Assembly: GCA_029935295.1 (NCBI GenBank)
Contig: JAOZKP010000155.1
Coordinates: 1-6,783 of the forward strand
Length of the DNA: 6,783 bases
From: a bacterium
Lineage (GTDB): Bacteria > Desulfobacterota > Anaeroferrophillalia > Anaeroferrophillales > Tharpellaceae
Direction of reading: 5' to 3'
This document shows positions 1 to 6,308 of this stretch, in pieces. Position 1 is the stretch's first letter. The number at the start of each line of letters is the position of its first letter. A program made the translations under genes and the position numbers. The notes beneath the pieces are model-generated. The model was given only the letters and a program-made list of their open reading frames with translations. It was not told where the DNA came from and did no database searches.

Positions 1-62
1 AGCAGTAATACAAGTGAAAACACAAACAAGGTAACATAGCGCTGAAATACGTTAATGACCAT
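1..62 (-). CDS. N-terminus of a probable exported protein (partial, runs off left edge)
   Basis: An ATG at 62-60 on the minus strand opens a frame that stays open to the window edge. It reads MVINVFQRYVTLFVFSLVLL, a short n-region with one arginine followed by a hydrophobic stretch, which looks like the start of a Sec signal peptide or an N-terminal membrane anchor. A purine-rich Shine-Dalgarno (AGGAGA, 73-68) sits five bases upstream, and this decided the start. The gene lies 115 bp downstream of the big repeat-protein gene, on the same strand, with no terminator-like hairpin and U-tract between them, so co-transcription from the riboswitch-controlled leader is plausible. Only 20 codons are visible, so neither family nor function can be assigned. 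Confidence 0.6.
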   Translation of the reverse strand, partial: MVINVFQRYVTLFVFSLVLL

Positions 63-67
63 GATCT

Positions 68-73
68 TCTCCT
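68..73 (-). promoter_or_regulatory. Shine-Dalgarno of the left-edge gene
   Basis: AGGAGA lies in a longer purine-rich run on the minus strand, five bases before the ATG at 62. It is the main evidence that the short open frame at the window edge is a real gene start. It also shows that the 115-bp gap after the stop codon at 178 contains a translation signal rather than only 3' untranslated sequence. Confidence 0.6.
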
Positions 74-177
74 TTTTTTCCTTATGGTTGGAAACTTCCT
101 CTATCACCGGTATTGGTACTCATCACCATTTCATGTCTGAATGCGTAGAAATTGAGTTCTCTCCTCTTCTAGCCAGG

Positions 178-652
178 CTATCGATTCCTGATCCTCCAGT
201 CGGTATCAGCTACCGTGCCCAGGTAAGTACTGCCGGTGTAGCCGGTGTCGTTGAACGTCCATCTAAAAAGAACGCCGGTATTGACGTTGCGCCAGATGAT
301 GTCTCCGTTGCCGTCGCCGTTGAAATCACCCGAGCAGCTAATCTGCCAGTTCATATCGGGAATTGTGCCGATGTACTGGGAGGTGATGTGCCCGTCGTCG
401 GCCGGGTGCCAGATGACCATCTGGCCGGTGTCGTGGTTGCGCAGGTAGATGTCGCAGTTGCCGTCGCCGTCGAAATCAGCGAAGGTTTCAAAAACCCAGT
501 CGGCATCGGCCAAGGTACCCATATAGACACTGTGATCAAAACCGGTGGCATTCATGTACCAGATAAACATCACTCCAGTCACACTGTTGCGCCAGATGAT
601 ATCGGCAATGCCGTCACCGTTGAAATCTGCCGGGCCGTAAATCTGATAGGTG
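178..652 (-). repeat. 3' copy of a 475-bp duplicated segment (pair with 6309-6783)
   Basis: The end of the large gene, including its stop codon, aligns without any gap to the end of the upstream gene at a constant offset of 6,131 bp. Over the last 131 residues I count about 18-19 amino-acid differences, so identity is roughly 85%, and many codons are shared at the DNA level. The similarity stops near the stop codons: the sequences after 178 and after 6309 show no obvious match. The left end of the homology lies outside the window on the upstream copy. Confidence 0.9.
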
Positions 653-3600
653 AGATCGCTGACCGTCCCCAGGTAGCAGCTGCCGGCATAGCCGTATTCA
701 TCCAAGTACCAGATAAACATCTGGCCGGTGGTTTTATGGCGCCATAAGAGATCGGTACAGCCGTCACCGTTGAAATCGGCCGGGCCGTAAAGATTGAAGT
801 TGGCAAGATCGACGATGCCTTTCCTGCTAAAACTTCCGGTATTCATGGACCAAAGTCCCAGTTCACTGGTGGCTTCGTTGATCCAGAGGATATCGGCAAT
901 GCCGTCAGCATTGAAATCACCGGGGCCAAAGATCTGCCAGTCGATGTCATCTTCAACCGTAAGGTTGGCAATGCTGCGAACACCACAGACACCCATAAAG
1001 TACAGGGCCGCAGCCCCTGTGGAAACATTGTGCCAGAGGATATCGGCAGTACCGTCGTTGTCGAAATCCGCAACATGGGGACGAGGCAATTGATGGATCA
1101 GGCATCTTCTCGGAATAAGGCTCCAACTCTTGCCCGGCACGGTCCAGCCCAGTACCATATTATTCGAACCACCATTTGATGCAAAGGTGATGGTTACGGG
1201 TACCCAATAACCACCTTCCAAGGTCACCTGACCACTGTATCCACCACCACCGGTATCGATATCGGCAATAGTTTGCCCATCAATCTCGACATGGATAATT
1301 CCGTCAACCCAGTAATGAGACGAGATGGTATAGCTTCCACTGACCGGGGCAAAAAGGTATCCGGTCCATTCCACGGAAAAATTGCCAAAGGCCCAGTCAA
1401 CCGGTGATTCGGAGAGCGGTATGCAGGTTCCCTGGTAAAGATTATGGTCTGTTGAAATGCAGTCATGGCTGTAGCCATGGGACAAGGGACCTTCCAGAAA
1501 TTGCTCACTGGTGGAGTAACTGGCCAGCAAACCGTTCTCAGCATATTCCATCGCCCCCATATCTGAGATGCCATTCAGCGGCCATATCCGAAAACCGTCT
1601 TCAATATCCAGGGAAACCGGTTCACTGACATCCCCATCACCATCAAGGTCAAACTGGTCTGCCGGTAGTACCTCATTGCCGCCTCTATCAATACAAGGAG
1701 ATGCCACTGAAAGATGGCCATCACTGGTTAATAGAGGATCTGCATCTAAATTTCCTGCACCAACGTTATAGGATGATCCTGCACCAACCGAAACACCTGA
1801 GCCATCGCTGTAGCCAACCTCAAAATCACTATTGTCAAGATAGATACCTTGTTCGGTACCGGCACTCCAATAGATAGAGTTTTGCAGCTTCGCATCAGAA
1901 CCTTCCATATAAATACAGCCACCTTGAAATAATCCATCAGCTGAATTGTCGCTGAAAGTTAAATTCACCAATTTTGCAGTTGTAGTATTCTGCAAATAAA
2001 GTCCGCCTCCATAAGAGGCTGAATTAGACAAAAAGAGGCTGTTTAAGATATCGGGGCTGACGGCTTGTTCACAATATATGCCACCCCCATCAAGGACTGC
2101 GTTGTTGGCAACAAATTTTATGGATACACAGTATAAATCTGAATTCACAGTAGCCACAGCGCCGCCGGAAGTATCCGCACTATTCTGCCAGAAAGAAGAA
2201 GTGATAATCTGCAGCTGTGAATCCTGGTGCGCATAGATCGCCCCACCGCTGCCGAACAGGTTTTCATCATTTTGTGCTGACAAGTTTTCAGAAAATTCAC
2301 AGTTTTCAAAGAGTGGGTAACTCAGTTCAACGTGGACAGCGCCGCCGTTCTGATGGGCCGTATTATTTCGGAAGAGACAATTGTCAAATGTTGGAGACGA
2401 TCCCCACATACCAACCCCGCCACCGCCGGTGATGGTCTGATTGCTGTCAAAGCTACAATTTTTGATCGTCGGATTACTGCTGCGAATGTAGAGACCCGCT
2501 CCCCAACTGTAATTCCCGTGGGTGACAGTAAAACCATCAACCACCAGGCTGTCCGGCGTGCCGCCGCCAATGGTGATACCCCGGCCGTTATTTTCGCAGT
2601 CAATGATCGTGGTTTCATATCCATCTGATGATCTAAGGGTTATCCCTTTACCGGTTAAGAGGATGTTCTTATTTCCCGCACCCGTGTACGTTCCGGGGTG
2701 GACCAGTACGGTATCCCCGAGTGTTGTCATATCAACCCCCTGCTGGATAGTGGCAAAGGGAAGGTCTGCAGAACCAACCTGAACAGGATTGCCGATGGCG
2801 GCGACACTGACATGGATTATTCCTGCTGCCGGCAGGCTGGCGGCATAACGAGGGCTGGTGCCGCCGGTATACTCCCTCAGGTTGCAGGCGCCATCGTCAT
2901 CGGCATCCAAAAAGGCATCATCTGTCGTTGGATCAAGGTCGTATTTTACTTCAAAACCATCATCCATGCCATCGTGATCCGTATCAAATAATGTGGGGTT
3001 GGTATTTTTTTTAAACTCTTTATCGTCACTGAGGCCATCATTATCAGTATCGCCATAGCCTGTATGGTCAAGATTGCCGAAATATGTTCTCTCCCAGTCA
3101 TCGTCCATGCCGTCGTTGTCTGTATCTGAGGCGGAACCGCCGCCAATCGGGAAGGCGCCCATGAAGCCGCAGGTGGCCAGAGCACAGGGAGAATCCGCGT
3201 GCAGGGAAAAATCCATATGACCAGGATCGCAGAAAAGCGGGTCACTGGAAATCTGTCCCTTGCTGGCATCGGGACCGCCGGGCCAGTTACCACCGCTGTT
3301 GTGATAGAAGTCAGAGCAGACAATATAGTATGTAACCCCCGCCGTATTGACCAGAGCCTGGCCGCTCGAATTGGAAATAATAGTGCGTTTTATGTCAAGT
3401 GCCGGGTACGTGCCATTGAGTACAATGCCATCGTCATTAGCGTCAAAAGTGGCATTTCTGATAGCAAGCTGGGAGTCAAAGAGGGAAATAGCAGCGCCCC
3501 GGTTCTTCCAAAGAAAAGAGTCGTATATAACAAGTGTCGCGTTGTCCCCATGGATGGCACCACCATGAGCGGTCGTGTTGCCGCGATTACCCAGAAACTG

Positions 3601-5916
3601 ACAGCGACGTATGGTCAGATTAGCCCCGTTCCGGGCCGCAATGGCCCCGCCGACGTTGGCAATGTTGTCTGCAAAAATGCAGTCTTCAATGGCGGCTTTA
3701 ACAGCACCCATACAGAGCATGGCACCACCGAAAAATTCATTGCCGCCATTGATTATCCTGACATTGCTGATCTTGACCTGGGATTCCTGATTGGCTAGGA
3801 TAAAGGCAATGTGCGACTCGACACCGGCTTGACAATCAATTGTCGAACCAATGTCATCCGCCCCCCTGATATTAACATTGCGCCCATGGAAATTGATATC
3901 ACGGTTGCCTGTTCCAGTGAAAGTTCCTGCCGCCAGCTGCACGGTGCCACCCTGGGCCACCGCATCGACACCAGCCTGGATGGTTGGGTAGCTTCCATGA
4001 CCGTCGGGATAAACCATGACCGTACGGGGGCGGGCAATAATCTGCACCCCAAGGGCGTTGTTACTTTCAACGGATTCATCCATATGATCATTGTAATCGG
4101 CGGTAAAACTCAGCGGATAGATGCCCGCATTCCAACCGCTGCCTTCCCTCATGGTTATAACCTGGCTGGCACCGGCGGCAATGGCTGGAATAGGAGAATA
4201 CCAGATCATTGTATGGTTCAGGAAAAATTTACCGGTACAGGCCGGTGCGTTGGCTTGCCCCTGGTTTTTGACGACCACGGACAGGGTAAATTCCTGGTGC
4301 TCCGTGACGTCCAGGGGATAAATATCCTCAACCACCAGATCGGGCTTGGGCGCCGGGGTGATGGTGATGGTGACATTGTCGAGACAGTTGTTGTCATTGG
4401 AGTGTTCATTAAAAGATGAAGGGTTATTTACACAAACTGTTAGAGTGTGAGTACCGACATCCAGCTTGCCGAGATTGCAACGATCCGTAAAATCCTCCTG
4501 CTCAGGTCTCAAAAGATCCAAATTAAGCGTCCCGTCGCAGACAAGAATCTGGTCTACCCAGACTCTGCCGACAGAGGCCGGTGCCGGTGCATCTCCAATA
4601 TTTTTCACAAAGGCACTAACGTGTACATTCTCTCCCTCCACTGCGGATAACGGCCCGACAGATTTAATCAACAAGTCCGGCTTGGGAGTATAGGCTTCTT
4701 GAACCGTGAAATTTTGCTGCAAACAATTATCCAGTTCATCTCCTTCCTGGACAGTGGAACCGGCATCGGCGCACACGGTTACCGAATGGCTGCCGACCGG
4801 TAAAGAACCAATGTTATAATGCAGGTACTGAATACTTCCAGAAGAGAGAGGATTAACCGCAACGGTGCTGGTCTGGGTTACGCCGTCAACGGCAATGCTG
4901 CTCATGGAAGCCGCGGCATCGGCATCGCCTTCGTTTTTAATCCGAAAGCCAATATCAATTGAGTTACCAGCAACGGGATTGCTAACTCCGATTGACTTAA
5001 CCAGTAGATTGGGCAGGTTCGGCGGCGTAGCTGAGTCAGCAATACAAATTGCATAATCACCCCGCGGACGCGGATCTGATAAATACTCATAGGATGCTGA
5101 ATTGTTGACCACCACGACAACATAGTTGCCGCCGGCAGATGTGCCAACCACATATTCCCCGCTGGCTGAAGGCGAAGTTGCGTGGTGTACTTCCAGGTCA
5201 AACACCGCATCATTCTGGTTCAGCCATTGACCGGTATCCTTGATCAGAAAAAGATGGAGGTCAGCGCCGTTGGGATAAGCGACGCTATCAACAAGTGAGT
5301 TAATAGACATGGTAAATGTGTAGGTATAACCGTCTGTGAGGCTGACCGGCCAGGCATCAATGATATTGGAGCCTGAAAATGAACCTTCTACATCGTAATT
5401 TAAGGGCAATTCGGGATGTTGATTGTCCCACTCAATCGTGTACTCCCGTTCCCAAATATCGTCTTCTTCCCCCCATGTTGACGCGCAAAGTTTAAAAAAT
5501 AAATTCGGGTCGTCCCGATCCGGGGCATCGGTAAAATTTTTAACTAGAAAATTCGTTCCAAAGGAATTCCCTGAAAATACATAAGAGTCGGATTTTTTAA
5601 TGATATATTGCCCATCACTTACAATGTCCGGCCGCAGACCGAGGGCAAACCAGCCGGCCGGCACATCGGTAAAGCGTTCGGTGTCCCTGGTGTTGCCAGT
5701 TGGGCAATTGGGAATATTGCTAAGACTTCCCGAGCAAGGGGATTGATTGTAATAGTCTCCAAAGGGAAAACCGTTGCCAGCGATTGCGGGCAAGGGAGAG
5801 ATCGCCCCGACAAGCAGCACAAATAAACATAACAAGAGGAGCTGAAATCGCAACAAAATTTGATACCTATGATCCTTGTTCGCCTGTACTTGCGGCAATT
5901 TCCTGTTGATCAGCAT
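178..5916 (-). CDS. Giant exported multidomain repeat protein (PPC-like, CARDB x3, beta-helix x2, PA14, VCBS repeats)
   Basis: This 1,912-residue protein is probably a secreted or surface adhesin/matrix protein. The ATG at 5916 follows AGGAGG at ideal spacing (8 nt). Residues 1-46 are a long signal peptide (hydrophobic 26-37, likely cleavage PAIA|GNG). Residues 47-182 are unrecognised, with Cys61, 71 and 144. Residues 183-293 resemble a PPC beta-sandwich (ADLHLFLIKD, GGNYVVVVV, GDYAICI). Three CARDB-type domains span 301-408, 412-520 and 524-628. The first beta-helix (633-925) has repeated GGAI-type rungs; 931-1015 carries four DxDxDG motifs; the second beta-helix (1034-1458) ends in a DMGAMEY motif like 'choice-of-anchor Q' tails. 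PA14 (1461-1605) shows FSVEWTGYLFAPVSGSYT. Six VCBS/FG-GAP-type repeats fill 1617-1912. I see no catalytic motif, LPXTG, PEP-CTERM, autotransporter barrel or type IX signal, so the export route beyond Sec is unknown. A c-di-GMP-type riboswitch precedes the gene. Domain calls are by eye; the adhesive role is inferred. Confidence 0.93.
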   Translation of the reverse strand: MLINRKLPQVQANKDHRYQILLRFQLLLLCLFVLLVGAISPLPAIAGNGFPFGDYYNQSPCSGSLSNIPNCPTGNTRDTERFTDVPAGWFALGLRPDIVSDGQYIIKKSDSYVFSGNSFGTNFLVKNFTDAPDRDDPNLFFKLCASTWGEEDDIWEREYTIEWDNQHPELPLNYDVEGSFSGSNIIDAWPVSLTDGYTYTFTMSINSLVDSVAYPNGADLHLFLIKDTGQWLNQNDAVFDLEVHHATSPSASGEYVVGTSAGGNYVVVVVNNSASYEYLSDPRPRGDYAICIADSATPPNLPNLLVKSIGVSNPVAGNSIDIGFRIKNEGDADAAASMSSIAVDGVTQTSTVAVNPLSSGSIQYLHYNIGSLPVGSHSVTVCADAGSTVQEGDELDNCLQQNFTVQEAYTPKPDLLIKSVGPLSAVEGENVHVSAFVKNIGDAPAPASVGRVWVDQILVCDGTLNLDLLRPEQEDFTDRCNLGKLDVGTHTLTVCVNNPSSFNEHSNDNNCLDNVTITITPAPKPDLVVEDIYPLDVTEHQEFTLSVVVKNQGQANAPACTGKFFLNHTMIWYSPIPAIAAGASQVITMREGSGWNAGIYPLSFTADYNDHMDESVESNNALGVQIIARPRTVMVYPDGHGSYPTIQAGVDAVAQGGTVQLAAGTFTGTGNRDINFHGRNVNIRGADDIGSTIDCQAGVESHIAFILANQESQVKISNVRIINGGNEFFGGAMLCMGAVKAAIEDCIFADNIANVGGAIAARNGANLTIRRCQFLGNRGNTTAHGGAIHGDNATLVIYDSFLWKNRGAAISLFDSQLAIRNATFDANDDGIVLNGTYPALDIKRTIISNSSGQALVNTAGVTYYIVCSDFYHNSGGNWPGGPDASKGQISSDPLFCDPGHMDFSLHADSPCALATCGFMGAFPIGGGSASDTDNDGMDDDWERTYFGNLDHTGYGDTDNDGLSDDKEFKKNTNPTLFDTDHDGMDDGFEVKYDLDPTTDDAFLDADDDGACNLREYTGGTSPRYAASLPAAGIIHVSVAAIGNPVQVGSADLPFATIQQGVDMTTLGDTVLVHPGTYTGAGNKNILLTGKGITLRSSDGYETTIIDCENNGRGITIGGGTPDSLVVDGFTVTHGNYSWGAGLYIRSSNPTIKNCSFDSNQTITGGGGVGMWGSSPTFDNCLFRNNTAHQNGGAVHVELSYPLFENCEFSENLSAQNDENLFGSGGAIYAHQDSQLQIITSSFWQNSADTSGGAVATVNSDLYCVSIKFVANNAVLDGGGIYCEQAVSPDILNSLFLSNSASYGGGLYLQNTTTAKLVNLTFSDNSADGLFQGGCIYMEGSDAKLQNSIYWSAGTEQGIYLDNSDFEVGYSDGSGVSVGAGSSYNVGAGNLDADPLLTSDGHLSVASPCIDRGGNEVLPADQFDLDGDGDVSEPVSLDIEDGFRIWPLNGISDMGAMEYAENGLLASYSTSEQFLEGPLSHGYSHDCISTDHNLYQGTCIPLSESPVDWAFGNFSVEWTGYLFAPVSGSYTISSHYWVDGIIHVEIDGQTIADIDTGGGGYSGQVTLEGGYWVPVTITFASNGGSNNMVLGWTVPGKSWSLIPRRCLIHQLPRPHVADFDNDGTADILWHNVSTGAAALYFMGVCGVRSIANLTVEDDIDWQIFGPGDFNADGIADILWINEATSELGLWSMNTGSFSRKGIVDLANFNLYGPADFNGDGCTDLLWRHKTTGQMFIWYLDEYGYAGSCYLGTVSDLTYQIYGPADFNGDGIADIIWRNSVTGVMFIWYMNATGFDHSVYMGTLADADWVFETFADFDGDGNCDIYLRNHDTGQMVIWHPADDGHITSQYIGTIPDMNWQISCSGDFNGDGNGDIIWRNVNTGVLFRWTFNDTGYTGSTYLGTVADTDWRIRNR
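181..1068 (-). repeat. Six tandem ~150-bp VCBS/FG-GAP-type repeats
   Basis: The last 296 residues form six tandem units starting at residues 1617, 1667, 1714, 1764, 1814 and 1864 (bases 1068, 918, 777, 627, 477, 327). Unit lengths are 50, 47, 50, 50, 50 and 49 residues. Each opens with DF-N/D-x-DG..D, a calcium-loop type motif. An IWRN..TG-like segment and an aromatic W/Y stretch usually follow. This is the pattern of VCBS/FG-GAP repeats, which fold as beta-propeller blades in known proteins; six units would suit one propeller. Units 3 to 6 are alike, while units 1 and 2 are more diverged and unit 2 is three residues short. The 150-bp periodicity is visible in the DNA too and creates long antisense open frames. 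Confidence 0.88.
2872..3126 (-). repeat. Calcium-binding type DxDxDG repeats (TSP3-like linker)
   Basis: Between the two beta-helix regions, residues 931-1015 carry four acidic motifs: DTDNDGMDDDWE (931), DTDNDGLSDDKE (956), DTDHDGMDDGFE (978) and DADDDGACNLRE (1004). The pattern DxDxDGxxDxxE is that of thrombospondin type 3-like calcium repeats, common as stiff calcium-dependent linkers in bacterial secreted proteins. Calcium binding is inferred from the motif; the acidic ligands are intact in the first three units, and the fourth has Asn (1012) in place of the usual later Asp. Confidence 0.85.
4033..5016 (-). repeat. Three CARDB-type Ig-like domain repeats
   Basis: Residues 301-408, 412-520 and 524-628 are three copies of a roughly 105-residue domain. 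Each starts with a (K)PDLL/V or PNLLV motif. Each also has a V-x-N-x-G-x-A strand turn (IKNEGDADA, VKNIGDAPA, VKNQGQANA), a G-x-H/Y strand near the end, and an E/N-rich loop with a conserved asparagine. This is the pattern of CARDB (cell-adhesion-related) domains. Copies 1 and 2 each hold a cysteine pair 16 residues apart (382/398 and 495/511). The third copy has alanine at both places. Confidence 0.82.
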
Positions 5917-5924
5917 AACGTTTT

Positions 5925-5930
5925 CCTCCT
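5925..5930 (-). promoter_or_regulatory. Shine-Dalgarno of the giant repeat protein
   Basis: A full AGGAGG lies eight bases before the ATG at 5916 on the minus strand. It is a strong, well-spaced site and fixes the start. It lies about 150 nt downstream of the intrinsic terminator, too far to be part of the aptamer fold, so control by the riboswitch is expected to act on transcription rather than by hiding this site. Confidence 0.85.
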
Positions 5931-5931
5931 T

Positions 5932-6074
5932 TTAAGTAGCGTTTGAGCAATCGGTGTTGCGCTAAATTCGATAATCAAATAACACGGATCACATAAACTT
6001 TTAGTACTAATGCGAAATAAAGCCACTGATCGCACAGACTTTGGAAATGTATACATCTGAAAATGCCATGTTCC
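5932..6074 (-). other. Leader segment between terminator and Shine-Dalgarno, no recognised element
   Basis: This roughly 143-nt stretch is transcribed when the terminator is bypassed. It is AT-rich and holds no convincing hairpin, promoter or gene. A 20-codon ATG frame near its upstream end lacks a Shine-Dalgarno and is not called. Confidence 0.5.
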
Positions 6075-6120
6075 ATATAAAAAAAGCCGGGTTACCTAGT
6101 TATTAATAGGCAACCCGGCT
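6075..6120 (-). terminator. Intrinsic terminator in the leader (riboswitch expression platform)
   Basis: On the minus strand, AGCCGGGTTGCCTA (6120-6107) pairs with TAGGTAACCCGGCT (6098-6085). The stem is 14 bp with a single G-U wobble and an 8-nt loop. It is followed directly by TTTTTTATAT, a textbook rho-independent terminator. It lies about 170 nt upstream of the big gene's start and inside its leader, so it should act as an attenuator. Its 5' arm is also the 3' strand of the aptamer, so the two structures exclude each other. Confidence 0.9.
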
Positions 6121-6190
6121 GTCTTTACAATTTGGAAACTAAGACCCGTGGCTTTCCGAACCAGCCTTTAGGCTGGAGTGGCTTTGTACA
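6105..6190 (-). promoter_or_regulatory. GEMM-I (cyclic di-GMP-I type) riboswitch aptamer
   Basis: On the minus strand a six-pair hairpin, CCAGCC-TAAA-GGCTGG (6176-6161), is followed by TTCGGAAAGCCACGGGTC (6160-6143). A second stem GTCTT/AAGAC (6145-6141 with 6125-6121) leads into AGCCGGGTTGCC (6120-6109). The segment order and the AAAGCC-ACGGGTCT...AGACAGCCGGGTTGCC core match the GEMM-I family, which senses c-di-GMP (some variants sense 3',3'-cGAMP). Aligned to the Vibrio cholerae Vc2 aptamer from memory, the three ligand-contact positions read G (20, base 6182), A (47, base 6155) and C (92, base 6110), as in c-di-GMP binders. Position 20 is G, not the A of cGAMP variants. Atypical points are the UAAA loop instead of GNRA, C-G swapped for G-C at 21/46, and a weak outer P1. 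An overlapping terminator suggests an ON switch. Confidence 0.78.
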
Positions 6191-6198
6191 ATTTTATT

Positions 6199-6227
6199 AT
6201 TATCAACTAATCATAAATCGCAAACAA
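6199..6227 (-). promoter_or_regulatory. Candidate sigma70-type promoter for the riboswitch leader
   Basis: On the minus strand TTGTTT (6227-6222) and GATAAT (6204-6199) are separated by 17 bp, giving a near-consensus -10 and a moderate -35. Transcription would begin near 6192, just before the aptamer, leaving a leader of about 275 nt before the ATG at 5916. The surroundings are AT-rich, and other -10-like hexamers overlap (for example AATAAT), so the exact element is uncertain. The need for a promoter between the upstream gene's end and the aptamer supports the position. Confidence 0.42.
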
Positions 6228-6250
6228 AGCAAGCTTTATTTGCGATTTAT
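6213..6250 (-). terminator. 38-bp hairpin after the upstream gene (terminator or operator dyad)
   Basis: A near-perfect inverted repeat has 12-bp outer arms (6213-6224 and 6239-6250, ATAAATCGCAAA and its complement) and 5-bp inner arms (AAAGC/GCTTT). One mismatch separates them and the loop is 2 nt. It starts about 60 bp after the stop codon at 6309 and is the best candidate for that gene's transcript end. It has no clean U-tract on the minus strand, and it overlaps the proposed -35 of the next gene, so it could instead be a regulator-binding dyad. Confidence 0.5.
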
Positions 6251-6308
6251 ACCTAAAAATAATTGACCAGTAAAGTGTGATATCCCCCACCCTCCAACCT
6301 CTATTCAA

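Noticed and set aside
170..180. Short inverted repeat TAGCC-t-GGCTA at the stop codon of the big gene, as a terminator
   Set aside because: The stem is only five pairs with a one-base loop and no U-tract follows, so it is unlikely to fold or terminate.
55..747. Plus-strand 230-codon open frame opposite the VCBS repeats
   Set aside because: It mirrors the 150-bp repeats of the minus-strand gene and shows the same periodic motifs in antisense (VAPDD, VAVEI). It has no homology-like content of its own, and part of it recurs opposite the paralogue at 6376-6579.
3199..4419. Two plus-strand open frames of about 200 codons (3199-3798 and 3811-4419)
   Set aside because: They lie wholly inside the well-supported minus-strand gene, opposite the first beta-helix and CARDB regions. 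Neither has a clear ribosome-binding site or domain.
6006..6068. A 20-codon minus-strand ATG frame in the leader
   Set aside because: It has no Shine-Dalgarno, no repeat of regulatory codons and no recognisable sequence, so a leader peptide is not supported.
6081..6120. The 14-bp inverted repeat as an insertion-sequence end or CRISPR repeat
   Set aside because: It is a single copy with a U-tract and shares its arm with the aptamer; there is no transposase, no target duplication and no repeat-spacer pattern.
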